11,779 bases of DNA from Planctomycetaceae bacterium (GCA_019232645.1 JAFANO010000678.1:1-11779); one strand, 5' to 3'. Numbered from the stretch's first letter, positions 1-7,475 are shown. The notes: generated by a model from the letters alone, not told the origin. A program made the numbers and translations.

Positions 1-822
1 GGGGCGGAGCTGCCAGGGGAACGAAGCGATCGCCGCCCGCAGTCGCTCGGCGACCGACCGCACACCGCACGCGTCGGTCGCCGGCAGCACCAGGGCAAAT
101 TCCTCGCCTCCGTAGCGAGCGACCACGTCATCGGCCCGCGCGTCGGATTGCAGCAGCTTGGCCACGGCGCGGAGCACGTCGTCGCCGGCCGGGTGGCCGA
201 AGTTATCGTTGTAGGATTTGAAATGGTCCACGTCGACGAGCACCAGCGACAGCGGCTGATGGTGGCGTCGGGCGAACGACAGGGCCGACCGGAGGGCTTC
301 ATCGAAGTGCCGCCGATTGTTCAACCCGGTCAGGCCATCGGTGGCGGCCCGATCGGCCAGGAGCGTGTTCTGTTGCTCCAGTCGCGTATTCTGTTGCTCC
401 AGGGCCGCGAGGAGCTCCGCAAGTTGCGCCGCATGGGTCCGCAACTGTTCCTGCATCGCCAGGATCCGCTGGGCGATGTTCAGCCGGGCGACCAGCTCGC
501 CGGTGTCGAGCGGCTTCGTCAGGAAGTCATCGGCACCGGCCTCCAGGCCCGCCAGGCGGTCACCCCGACTGTCGCGCGCGGTCACAAGGATGATGTAGGT
601 GTACAGGGAGTCGGATTGGGCGCGGATCAGTCGACTGAGCTCGAGCCCGTCCATCTCGGGCATCTCCCAGTCGGAGATCAGCAGGCCGATCCCCCCGTCG
701 CGGACGCGACGCCAGGCGCCGGCCCCATCGTGGACCACGTCCACCGCGTGGCCCATCCTCTCGAGGGCCCTGCGGAGCTTCAGGGCCGAGGCCCGATCAT
801 CTTCCGCAACCAAGATCTTCAT
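1..822 (-). CDS. Response regulator with GGEEF diguanylate cyclase domain (3' part beyond window)
   Basis: Makes cyclic di-GMP from two GTP, probably under control of phosphorylation. The visible 274 residues hold an N-terminal receiver (about 1-118) with acidic pocket E7/D8/D9, phosphoacceptor D51 in DWEMPEMDG, T81 and K103. A Gln-rich coiled coil follows (about 120-158), then a GGDEF domain starting at DGLTGLNNRR (162-171). The signature is GGEEF at 238-242, an active variant. An RADD motif (229-232) lies five residues before it, matching the RxxD inhibitory I-site, so product feedback is expected. The architecture resembles WspR and single-receiver PleD-like proteins. The start is ATG at 822; GTG at 828 is an alternative, and neither has a strong ribosome site. 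The C-terminal end of the GGDEF domain lies outside the window. It is last in the leftward set, 254 bp after the hybrid kinase, so it may have its own promoter. The partner kinase (CheA or the hybrid kinase) is inferred, not shown. Confidence 0.95.
   Translation of the reverse strand, partial: MKILVAEDDRASALKLRRALERMGHAVDVVHDGAGAWRRVRDGGIGLLISDWEMPEMDGLELSRLIRAQSDSLYTYIILVTARDSRGDRLAGLEAGADDFLTKPLDTGELVARLNIAQRILAMQEQLRTHAAQLAELLAALEQQNTRLEQQNTLLADRAATDGLTGLNNRRHFDEALRSALSFARRHHQPLSLVLVDVDHFKSYNDNFGHPAGDDVLRAVAKLLQSDARADDVVARYGGEEFALVLPATDACGVRSVAERLRAAIASFPWQLRP
368..402 (-). repeat. 21-bp-period repeat encoding a coiled-coil heptad in the cyclase linker
   Basis: A 14-bp block is repeated exactly at 368-381 and 389-402, with a period of 21 bp. 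It encodes the successive heptads EQQNTRL and EQQNTLL (residues 142-155) in the helix joining the receiver to the GGEEF domain. A seven-residue step keeps coiled-coil phase, which fits a signalling helix whose length can change without breaking register. Confidence 0.75.
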
Positions 823-1076
823 CGTCACGGGCACCCGATTATGACAATCAAAAGCCACTTATCTCACGAGTGACGCCCCTGCGGCGCAAATTCGGCGCAT
901 CTCACTTCGCTTTATCAAGGTTCTTACGTCATCTTGACGGGCCTTCGGCGGGTGATCGCGCGTCTCACACACGGGTTGAAAGAGCCAGAAACCATCGCGG
1001 GACGAGAAATTTGTGCCCCTCCCCCGTGCGGGCGAGGGAGAAGAAATCCCCGGAGCGACATCGAGTGACGGCTCAT
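823..1076 (-). promoter_or_regulatory. Gap between hybrid kinase and diguanylate cyclase; possible own promoter for the cyclase
   Basis: No convincing gene is seen in this 254-bp stretch. On the minus strand it contains, in order, a terminator-like hairpin (1038-1017) and a direct repeat TGCGCCG (899-893 and 888-882) with an 11-bp period, about one helical turn, centred some 70 bp upstream of the cyclase start. Such spacing suits tandem binding of a dimeric regulator. No convincing -35/-10 pair could be picked out. The promoter role is inferred from the gap length and hairpin only. Confidence 0.3.
1017..1038 (-). terminator. GC-rich hairpin downstream of the hybrid kinase (possible terminator or dispersed repeat)
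   Basis: CCCTC and GAGGG pair as the outer stem, then one C-C mismatch, then CCC with GGG around a short GTGC loop. It lies about 40 bp past the kinase stop. On the minus strand it is followed by an A/T-containing stretch but no proper U-tract, so intrinsic termination would be weak. It could also be a copy of a REP-like palindrome. Confidence 0.4.
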
Positions 1077-4007
1077 TCAGCGGGATCGGGGTGCAACCGG
1101 AGCGGCGAGGATGAATGCACCCAGCTCCGCGGCCAAGCCGTCGACGAGGGCTTCCAGCTCGCTCAGGACGGGACCGGCCTCGGAGGCGGAGCCGTCCCGT
1201 CCCATCGCCTCGAGGCGATGGGCCACCGCGACGGCCTCGTGCGCTGCGAAGTTGGCGACTGCCCCCTTCAGGGTGTGCGCCGCACGACGGAGCAGTTCCG
1301 GGTCGCATGCGGCGACAGCCTCGCGGAGTGTCGCCATCAGCCGCGGGTGGTCCTCCAGGAAGACCTGCGCGATCTCGCGCAGCAGTTCCTCTTCGCCGTC
1401 GACCTCCTCCAAGGCCGAGGCCAGGTCGAGGGTGGTCGCGGCGGGTACCGCCGTCGGGCGGACCCCGCCGTCGGCCCCCGCCGGGGCGGGAGGACGCGAG
1501 CGGGCCAGGCAACGCTCGATCGCGTCGGCAAGCCCCTGGAACCGCATCGGCTTGGCGACATAGTCGTCGAAGCCCGCTTCCAGGCAGCGCTCACGGTCCC
1601 CGCGCATCGCGTGGGCCGTCATCGCGATGACCGAGACATGTTCCCCTGAACGCCTCTCACGCTCGCGCAGCAGGCGCATGGCCTCCAGGCCGTCCAGCAC
1701 GGGCATCTGGACGTCCATGAGGACGAGATCGAACCCCCCGCCTTCCAGGGCGTCCAGGGCCTGCCGGCCGTCGCCGACGACGACCGCCTCGTGTCCCAGC
1801 TTCGCCAGCAGCCGGACGGCCAGCGTCTGATTGACCGGCATGTCCTCGGCCACGAGGACGCGGAGGCGTTCGGGCGAGGGGCCCGGCGGGGCGGGCGCGG
1901 GGAGGGCGGAGGGGGGCCTGGCCATCGCGGGCGCCCTGTCGGCCAGGGCGCCCGCGATCGTCCGCTGGAGGTCCGACTGCTTCACCGGCTTGGTCAGAAA
2001 CCTCATGCCGAGCTCGCGATACCGGGCCGCCTCCCCCTGCACGCCGGCCGAGGAGAGCATGATGATCGGCAGCTCGGCCGGCGACCATCCGTGCCGGGCC
2101 CGCTCCGCGAAGGGCCGGGCCCGCTCCGCGAAGCTGAACCCGTCCATCTCGGGCAGTTGCGCGTCGAGCAGGACCAGGCGGAACGGGTCACCCGCGGCCG
2201 CCGCCCGCCGCAGCTGGAGCAGGGCCGTGTGGCGGTCCTCGACGGTCGTCGGCCGCATCTCCCATTGCGCCACCATGGCCCGGAGGATGCGGCGGGTCGT
2301 CGCATGATCGTCCACGATCAGCACGCGCAGGCCACGGAACTCCTCCGGGATCGCGACGCCCGCCCCGGGACCCTCCACGCGCCGCAGGCCGAAACGGGCG
2401 ATGAACGAGAAGGTGCTCCCCTCGCCGACGCGGCTCTCCAGCTCGATCTTCCCGCCCATCATCTCGACCAGGCGGCAGGAGATCGACAGGCCCAGCCCCG
2501 TGCCCCCATACTTGCGGGTCATCGAGCCGTCGGCCTGCTCGAACGGCGAGAAGATCGCGGATTGTCGTTCGGGCGGGATGCCGATGCCGGTGTCGGCGAC
2601 CGCGAACCGCAGGCCCACCGCCGCGCCGTCCCGCCACGCCTGCTCGACCGTGACGAGGACCTCGCCCCGCTCGGTGAACTTGACGGCGTTGCCGACCAGG
2701 TTCACCAGGACCTGGCGCAGGCGGCCACCATCGCCGATCAGGGCGTCCGGCACGTCCGGGGCGACGTCGAAGGCCGGCTCCAAGCCCTTCTGGTAAGCCC
2801 GCGGCCCGAGCATCCGCATCACGTCGCCCAGGCAGTCGCGCAGGTCGATCGGGCCGGGGTCCAGATCGAGCTTGCCCGCCTCGATCTTGGAGAAGTCGAG
2901 GATGTCATTGATCACAGACAGGAGCGAGTCGGCCGAGACCTTGACGAGCTCGACGTACTCGCGCTGCTCGGGCATGAGCTTGGTGTCGAGCAGCAGTTCC
3001 GTCATGCCGATGACGCCGTTGATCGGCGTGCGGATCTCGTGGCTCATATTGGCCAGGAACTCGCTCTTGGACCGGTTCGCCTGCTCGGCGCGGGTCTGGG
3101 CGTCCTGGAGCTCATGGGCTCGTACGGCCAGCTCGCGGACGCGTTCCTCCAGGGCGCTGTGGGCCTGGCGAAGGTCCTCCTCGGTCTGCTTGCGCTCGGT
3201 GAGGTCCCGGAGGATCATGGTGAACTCGCGACGGTCGTCGCCGACGACGAGCTCGCTGACGGCCGGCTCCAGGGGGAAGGTCCGGCCGTCCTTCCGGTGG
3301 CCCTGGACGTCCCGGCCGCCTCGGAGGATCCGCGCCGCATCGCCGTCGCCCCCCTCGTATGGCAGGAGCAGGGCGATGTTGCGGCCGATCACCTCGTCGG
3401 CGGTGTAGCCGAACATCCGCGCGGCGGCCCCGTTATAGGAACCGATCGTGCCGCGCTCGTCGGTCGTGATGATGCCGTCGGCGGCCGTCTCGAGGATCCC
3501 ACGGACGCGCGACTCGCTCTGATCCAGCGCCGCGATCGTCCGGCGGTTCTGCTCGTGCAGCAGCGCGAGCTGGGCCCGCTCTTGCCGCAGGGCCTTGAGC
3601 TGCTGGTCTTCAGACGTGACGTCCTGGATCGTCACCAAGGCCAGGCCGGACCCGCCGGGCAGGAGCCGGACCGTGGTCTGCTGAACCATCGGCTCGTCGC
3701 GCGCGCCTTGGCGCGAGGGCACGGGCAGGAACCGTTTGTGGATCGCCGACGAGAAGACAGCCGGGGTCCCCAGGTCGAAGACGTCGATCAGCCTCGCGTG
3801 AAAACGGCTGGTGAGCAGGTCGGGCGAGAGCGCGCCCAGGTTCGCCCCGATCGCCGCGGGGCGGGGCAGGCTCGTCCAATCGGCGATGGTCTGGTTCCAC
3901 TGAACGATCGTCAGGTCGCGCCTGACGACACACGCCCCCATCGGCAGCAGGTCGAGCAAGGCTTCCAGGGTCGGTTCGACCTCCGCCACGTTCTGAGCCG
4001 CCACCAT
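1077..4007 (-). CDS. Soluble hybrid sensor histidine kinase, PAS-PAS-HisKA-HATPase-REC-REC-HPt
   Basis: A 976-residue phosphorelay kinase. Order: divergent PAS (about 12-130), coiled coil (130-165), second PAS with PAC (168-272), coiled coil (275-315), HisKA with H323 in MSHEIRTP, HATPase with N440, the DTGIGIP box (472-478) and GGTGLGL (501-507). Then come receiver 1 (D615, S652, K673), an Ala/Pro linker (690-713), receiver 2 (D765, T797, K819) and a C-terminal HPt with H911 in HTLKG. All phosphotransfer residues are present, so a His-Asp-His relay inside one protein is possible, like BarA-type tripartite kinases with one extra receiver. No signal peptide or membrane segment is seen, so sensing is cytoplasmic. 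ATG at 4007 was chosen over TTG at 4010 because GAGGAAAG sits 6 bp upstream of it. The gene starts 18 bp after the cheC stop, so co-transcription is likely. Its target, plausibly the neighbouring cyclase or single receiver, is inferred. Receiver 1 carries a seven-residue duplication. Confidence 0.96.
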   Translation of the reverse strand: MVAAQNVAEVEPTLEALLDLLPMGACVVRRDLTIVQWNQTIADWTSLPRPAAIGANLGALSPDLLTSRFHARLIDVFDLGTPAVFSSAIHKRFLPVPSRQGARDEPMVQQTTVRLLPGGSGLALVTIQDVTSEDQQLKALRQERAQLALLHEQNRRTIAALDQSESRVRGILETAADGIITTDERGTIGSYNGAAARMFGYTADEVIGRNIALLLPYEGGDGDAARILRGGRDVQGHRKDGRTFPLEPAVSELVVGDDRREFTMILRDLTERKQTEEDLRQAHSALEERVRELAVRAHELQDAQTRAEQANRSKSEFLANMSHEIRTPINGVIGMTELLLDTKLMPEQREYVELVKVSADSLLSVINDILDFSKIEAGKLDLDPGPIDLRDCLGDVMRMLGPRAYQKGLEPAFDVAPDVPDALIGDGGRLRQVLVNLVGNAVKFTERGEVLVTVEQAWRDGAAVGLRFAVADTGIGIPPERQSAIFSPFEQADGSMTRKYGGTGLGLSISCRLVEMMGGKIELESRVGEGSTFSFIARFGLRRVEGPGAGVAIPEEFRGLRVLIVDDHATTRRILRAMVAQWEMRPTTVEDRHTALLQLRRAAAAGDPFRLVLLDAQLPEMDGFSFAERARPFAERARHGWSPAELPIIMLSSAGVQGEAARYRELGMRFLTKPVKQSDLQRTIAGALADRAPAMARPPSALPAPAPPGPSPERLRVLVAEDMPVNQTLAVRLLAKLGHEAVVVGDGRQALDALEGGGFDLVLMDVQMPVLDGLEAMRLLRERERRSGEHVSVIAMTAHAMRGDRERCLEAGFDDYVAKPMRFQGLADAIERCLARSRPPAPAGADGGVRPTAVPAATTLDLASALEEVDGEEELLREIAQVFLEDHPRLMATLREAVAACDPELLRRAAHTLKGAVANFAAHEAVAVAHRLEAMGRDGSASEAGPVLSELEALVDGLAAELGAFILAAPVAPRSR
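2093..2134 (-). repeat. In-frame 21-bp tandem duplication inside receiver 1 of the hybrid kinase
   Basis: Two adjacent 21-bp units match at 20 of 21 positions. They encode FAERARP (626-632) and FAERARH (633-639), just after the phosphorylation loop [12 protein letters not shown] usual receiver has a single copy of this helix segment, so the second copy lengthens helix 3 or the following loop by seven residues. Confidence 0.85.
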
Positions 4008-4025
4008 CAACTTTCCTCGCTCGGG

Positions 4026-4625
4026 TCAGGCCTCGACCTTGCAGATCGCGTCCAGGATCGCCTCGGCCTCGCGGGTCTCCATCGCGACCAGGATCGAGCC
4101 GTGAATGATGTCGTTCCGCACCCAGAAGTCGGCGTCGGCCACGAGCACGGCGCGAGGTCCCGACGTCACGTGGGACAGCAACAAATTCACGGGCCGCGCG
4201 CCATGGAAGTGCGGGACGCTATAGACCAGGTGGGTGCCGATGATGTTCGCGAGCACTCCGAGCACGCTGTTGAGCATGATGTTGCCGACCTCGGTGAGGA
4301 TGCCGCTCATCTCCAGGTCGAGCTCATCGACCGGCTCGGCCACCCCGCTGAGGAGCTGCGCCAGGCGCAGGCCACTGGTGTGCGGAAGCACCAGTGCGGA
4401 GCGGCCCGCGATGCCGCCCCGGAAGTCTTCGATGATCGCCATGTCGGGGACGTCCGGCGAAGCGGCTCGGGGATCGCCCGCGTCGTCGAGCAGCCGCAGG
4501 GTCACGCGGGGCACCGTCATCTCGATCCGCATGGCGATCAGCTCGCTGAGCGTGGCGGCCGCGCGGCCGAGGCCGATATTGAAGATCTCGCGGACCGCGT
4601 CCGTCTGGTCGGCGTTCAACTGCAC
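4026..4625 (-). CDS. cheC: CheC-type CheY-P phosphatase
   Basis: Expected to hydrolyse the phosphate on CheY-P or a similar receiver, helping the signal end. The 199 residues are close to the usual CheC length of about 200. The family catalytic pattern [D/S]xxxExxN(x)22P appears as D9, E13, N16, P39. A second copy has E112, N115 and P138, with G rather than D/S at the first position. Two sites are typical of CheC, whereas CheX has one. The GTG start at 4625 has a strong AGGAGGA site 5 bp upstream. Its start overlaps the end of the upstream receiver gene by 10 bp, which points to translational coupling and to that receiver as a likely substrate. In many bacteria CheC pairs with the deamidase CheD; no CheD is seen here. 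CheX is the main alternative but is less likely given the two motifs. Confidence 0.9.
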   Translation of the reverse strand: MQLNADQTDAVREIFNIGLGRAAATLSELIAMRIEMTVPRVTLRLLDDAGDPRAASPDVPDMAIIEDFRGGIAGRSALVLPHTSGLRLAQLLSGVAEPVDELDLEMSGILTEVGNIMLNSVLGVLANIIGTHLVYSVPHFHGARPVNLLLSHVTSGPRAVLVADADFWVRNDIIHGSILVAMETREAEAILDAICKVEA

Positions 4626-4999
4626 GGGATTCCTCCTCGCCTGCCTACCAAGGCATCCTGCACCCTGCGGCAGATGTCTTCACCCCGGGCCGGCTTCTGC
4701 AAGAACCCGCTCACGCCCAGGTTCTCGCAGAGCTCGCGGGTGCTCGCCTGGATGTCGGCGGTCACCACCACCACGGGCAGGTCGGAGCCGCCGGCACGCA
4801 GGCGGCTGAGGAACCCGGGGCCGTCGAGCACCGGCATCAGCATATCGAGCAGCACGCAGTCGGGGGCGTGCGTCGCGACCATCTCCAGGCCGACCTCCCC
4901 ATCCGACGCCTCGAACACCTCGTGACCGGCCCTCCGGAGGGCCTCGATGGCCCGGATGCGGCTGAATCTCGAGTCATCGACTACCAGGATCTTCGCCAT
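4616..4999 (-). CDS. Stand-alone receiver (CheY-like) response regulator
   Basis: A 127-residue single-domain receiver with no output domain. The acidic pair is D8/D9, the phosphoacceptor D52 in LLDMLMPVLDG, then T80 and K102 in LQKP. It lacks the DWNMP signature of motor-binding CheY, which the rightward cheY has, so it may act as a phosphate sink, a relay between the hybrid kinase and another protein, or a pathway-specific CheY. It is the first gene of the leftward set and overlaps cheC by 10 bp, linking it closely to dephosphorylation by CheC. ATG at 4999 is chosen because it places MAKILVVDD at the N-terminus as usual in receivers. A GTG at 5047 would add 16 Gly/Pro-rich residues with no family match. 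The ribosome site is weak either way. Confidence 0.92.
   Translation of the reverse strand: MAKILVVDDSRFSRIRAIEALRRAGHEVFEASDGEVGLEMVATHAPDCVLLDMLMPVLDGPGFLSRLRAGGSDLPVVVVTADIQASTRELCENLGVSGFLQKPARGEDICRRVQDALVGRRGGIPCS
4631..4638 (-). promoter_or_regulatory. Strong ribosome binding site for cheC
   Basis: GAGGAGGA lies 5 bp before GTG at 4625 and inside the last codons of the upstream receiver gene. It decides the cheC start in favour of GTG. Confidence 0.8.
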
Positions 5000-5071
5000 C
5001 GCTCTAGCGCCCTTCTGCCCATCGGGTCCCGGGATCGGGCGGCCCACCTGGGGGACACCGACCCTTGATCA

Positions 5072-5165
5072 ATCCTAGGACGCGCCTCTATCTCAGGGCG
5101 CGCCGTCCGGGGAATTTCGAAATTTCGATCGCTGACACAGCGGTGCCCGGGGCGTGTCCTAGGAT
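5072..5165. repeat. Inverted repeat with palindromic arms and a palindromic centre
   Basis: The arms 5072-5088 and 5149-5165 are complementary at 15 of 17 positions; the other two would be G-U pairs in plus-strand RNA. The outer 10 bp, ATCCTAGGAC, match exactly and contain the self-palindrome TCCTAGGA. The centre of the whole element, between 5118 and 5119, is also the centre of the 12-bp palindrome AATTTCGAAATT. The three palindrome centres are therefore 42 bp apart, near four helical turns each. It could be a multi-site operator, a 5' leader RNA structure for cheA, or a small palindromic repeat element. Confidence 0.75.
5113..5128. repeat. Tandem octamer AATTTCGA x2 forming an AT-rich palindrome
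   Basis: AATTTCGA occurs twice back to back (5113-5120, 5121-5128), and the first 12 bp form a perfect palindrome. It sits at the exact midpoint of the larger inverted repeat. A low-melting or protein-binding site is plausible. Confidence 0.6.
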
Positions 5166-5220
5166 ATTGGGGAGTGGCCCGGTGCAACGCCTCCACCAGT
5201 GAACGCCAATGGGTCACCTT

Positions 5221-5264
5221 GATTAACCCGTCCCCGCACGTCGATTAACCCGTCCCCGCACGTC
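5221..5264 (+). repeat. Perfect 22-bp tandem duplication just upstream of cheA
   Basis: Two identical 22-bp units, 5221-5242 and 5243-5264, each begin GATTAACCCG and end GCACGTC. They stop 18 bp before the cheA ATG, so they lie in the expected 5' leader or core promoter. Perfect identity suggests either a recent duplication or a maintained double binding site. Confidence 0.9.
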
Positions 5265-5282
5265 GCAGTGAGAAGCCGTCGC

Positions 5283-7472
5283 ATGGGTGAGATGGACCTG
5301 GCGATCCAAGAGTTCCTGATCGAGAGCCGGGAGAACTTGGACCAGCTCGACCGCGACCTGATCGCGATCGAGAAGGACCCGGGCAGCCGGGAGACGCTCG
5401 ACCGCATGTTCCGCACCTTCCACACCATCAAGGGCACCTGCGGCTTCTTCGACTTCCCCAGGCTCGAGACGGTCACCCATGCCGGCGAGGGCCTGCTCTG
5501 CGACCTGCGCGAGGGAAGGCTGGCCTGGAGCCTGGCGATCACCGGCATCCTGCTGGAACTGGTCGACGTCGTGCGTCGACACCTGGCGGGGATCGAGCGC
5601 ACCGGCACGGAACTCGAAGAGGACGATTCTTTTCTGGTCGAAGCGCTGGGACGTCTGCGAGACAGAGGGCACGACACGTCCGGCCCGCCGATCGTCCCGG
5701 GACCGGGTTCGATTGCAGCCCCCGCTCGACCCGTGGCGCGGGCCGCGGCCGCCGCGACGCCGTTCTCCGGGCTCGCGCCCGCCTCGCGCGGCGAGCCGGC
5801 GGACGGGTCTCCCGCCGCGAGCCCGAGCGAGGGGACGATCCGCGTCGATGTCGGCCTGCTCGACAAGCTGATGAACCTGGTCGGCGAACTCGTCCTGGCC
5901 CGCAATCAGATCTTCCGCTTCACTGTTGACGACCACACCTCTTCGATTGAGGGCGCCGTCCAGCGGCTCAGCCTGATCACTTCCGAGCTGCAGGAAGGGG
6001 TGATGCGCACCCGGATGCAGCCGATCGGCAACCTCTGGAATCGATTCCCCCGCCTCGTCCGCGATCTCTCGCTGCAGTGCGGCAAGCGGGCCAAGATCGA
6101 GATGGTCGGCAAGGCGACCGGCCTCGACAAGACGGTCCTCGAGGCGATCAAGGACCCGCTCACGCACCTCATCCGCAACGCCATTGACCACGGGATCGAG
6201 TTCCCCGAGGAACGCCTCGCCGTAGGCAAGCCCGCGGAGGGAACGATCCACCTGCGGGCCTATCACGAGGGGGGGCTGGTCAACATCGAGATCCACGACG
6301 ACGGCGCGGGCGTCGCTCCGTCGCGGATCAAGCAGAAGGCCCTGGAGCGGAACCTGATCTCCCCCGAGCAGGCCGCGCGGCTCGACGATCGCGACCTGTT
6401 GCGGCTGATCTTCCAGCCCGGATTCTCCACGGCCGAGACCGTGACCAGCGTCTCGGGGCGCGGCGTCGGCCTGGACGTCGTGAAGACCAACGTCGAACGG
6501 ATCGGCGGCACGGTCGATCTCCAGAGCGAGCCGGGGCAAGGGTCGACCTTCAAGGTGAAGATCCCGCTGACCCTGGCCATCATCCCGGCGATGATCGTCA
6601 CCAGCGGCGGCGACCGCTACGCGATTCCCCAGGTCAGCCTGCTCGAGCTCGTCCGCCTGGAAGGGGAGGATGCCTGCCGACGCATCGAGTGGATCCAGGG
6701 CGTGCCGCTCTACCGCCTCCGCGGCGAGCTGCTCCCCCTGGTCGACCTCAACCGGATCCTCGGCGGTGCACCGCCCCAGCCCCCCGCCCCAGGGGTTGAC
6801 CCGGTCGCGAACATCGTCGTCCTCCAGGCCGACAACCGCCGGTTCGGCCTGATCGTGACCGAGGTCATTGACACCGAGGAGATCGTGGTCAAGCCCCTGG
6901 CCTGGCAGCTCAAGAAGATCCCGATCTACTCGGGCGCCACGATCATGGGCGACGGCCGGGTGGCGCTCATCCTCGATGTCCTGGGCATCGCCCGCACGGC
7001 CGGGATGAACGCGCAGGGCGGCGAGTGCGCGTGCGCCCGATCCGACGTGGCGGCCGACGCCACGCGGTCCTTCCTGCTGATCGGCCTCGGTGACGGCCGC
7101 CGGCTCGCGCTGCCGCTGGAGGTGGTGTCGCGGCTCGAGGAGATCGACGCGGGCACCGTCGAGACCACCGTCAACCGCGAGGTCGTGCAGTATCGAGGAG
7201 GCATCCTGCCCTTGGTGAATCTTGCCACGCGGTTCGGCGGCGCGACCGCGCCTCGGGACCGACTTCAAGTCGTCGTCGCGTCCGACAACGGCCGCGACGT
7301 CGGCTTCGTCGTCGAGAGCATCCTCGACATCGTGAGCGCGACGCCGGAGGTGCGAGACCTCGGCAATAGTCCCGGGATCCTCGGCACCGCGGTCCTCCAG
7401 CGCCAGGTCATCGACCTGCTTGACGTGCCCTCCCTGATTCATGGGCCCGCCGCGACGATGAAAGGGGCCTGA
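5283..7472 (+). CDS. cheA: Chemotaxis histidine kinase CheA with tandem C-terminal CheW-like domains
   Basis: Central kinase of the array: receptor state, passed on with CheW, controls autophosphorylation and transfer to CheY and CheB. The 729 residues comprise P1/HPt (about 1-125) with phosphoryl-accepting H47 in FHTIKG, an Ala/Pro/Gly linker (134-183), P3 dimerisation (184-247), P4 ATPase with N299 in [14 protein letters not shown] (339-343) and GRGVGLDVV (392-400), a P5 CheW-like domain (about 432-572), and a second CheW-like domain (about 593-720). No P2 docking domain is recognisable; only about 60 low-complexity residues separate P1 and P3. It has no receiver domain, unlike WspE or FrzE. 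ATG at 5283 is preferred, with GAGAAG 7 bp upstream; GTG 5268 and ATG 5292 are in-frame alternatives. It heads the rightward set and ends 3 bp before cheW. Confidence 0.97.
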   Translation: MGEMDLAIQEFLIESRENLDQLDRDLIAIEKDPGSRETLDRMFRTFHTIKGTCGFFDFPRLETVTHAGEGLLCDLREGRLAWSLAITGILLELVDVVRRHLAGIERTGTELEEDDSFLVEALGRLRDRGHDTSGPPIVPGPGSIAAPARPVARAAAAATPFSGLAPASRGEPADGSPAASPSEGTIRVDVGLLDKLMNLVGELVLARNQIFRFTVDDHTSSIEGAVQRLSLITSELQEGVMRTRMQPIGNLWNRFPRLVRDLSLQCGKRAKIEMVGKATGLDKTVLEAIKDPLTHLIRNAIDHGIEFPEERLAVGKPAEGTIHLRAYHEGGLVNIEIHDDGAGVAPSRIKQKALERNLISPEQAARLDDRDLLRLIFQPGFSTAETVTSVSGRGVGLDVVKTNVERIGGTVDLQSEPGQGSTFKVKIPLTLAIIPAMIVTSGGDRYAIPQVSLLELVRLEGEDACRRIEWIQGVPLYRLRGELLPLVDLNRILGGAPPQPPAPGVDPVANIVVLQADNRRFGLIVTEVIDTEEIVVKPLAWQLKKIPIYSGATIMGDGRVALILDVLGIARTAGMNAQGGECACARSDVAADATRSFLLIGLGDGRRLALPLEVVSRLEEIDAGTVETTVNREVVQYRGGILPLVNLATRFGGATAPRDRLQVVVASDNGRDVGFVVESILDIVSATPEVRDLGNSPGILGTAVLQRQVIDLLDVPSLIHGPAATMKGA

Positions 7473-7475
7473 GCG

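Larger units (their letters stand above)
5000..5282. promoter_or_regulatory. Divergent regulatory region between the leftward and rightward che gene sets
   Basis: This 283-bp gap must hold the promoters for both gene sets. No gene is seen in it. It is unusually rich in symmetric sequence: TTGATCAA (5065-5072), TCCTAGGA (5073-5080 and 5157-5164), AATTTCGAAATT (5113-5124), the hairpin CGCTG-ACA-CAGCG (5130-5142), and a 22-bp tandem duplication near cheA. The AT-rich island at 5113-5125 stands out from the GC-rich surroundings. No clear -35/-10 pair was found, so promoter positions are unassigned. Confidence 0.6.

Noticed and set aside
859..1512. A 217-codon minus-strand open frame spanning the kinase 3' end and the following gap
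   Set aside because: Mostly overlaps the HPt end of the kinase in another frame and is Arg/Gly/Pro-rich; no family resemblance.
1791..4925. A 1044-codon plus-strand open frame opposite the hybrid kinase and cheC
   Set aside because: Its translation is rich in R, G, P, H, D and Q with no domain pattern, and it lies opposite genes with full motif sets. Long antisense frames are expected at high GC.
5072..5165. The inverted repeat as a transposon or MITE with terminal repeats
   Set aside because: No flanking target-site duplication was seen, and the symmetrical centre fits an operator or leader structure better; a genome search for copies would be needed to reopen this.
5221..5264. The tandem 22-bp repeat as a CRISPR array or phage attachment core
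   Set aside because: The units are directly adjacent with no spacers, only two copies exist, and there is no cas, integrase or tRNA gene nearby.
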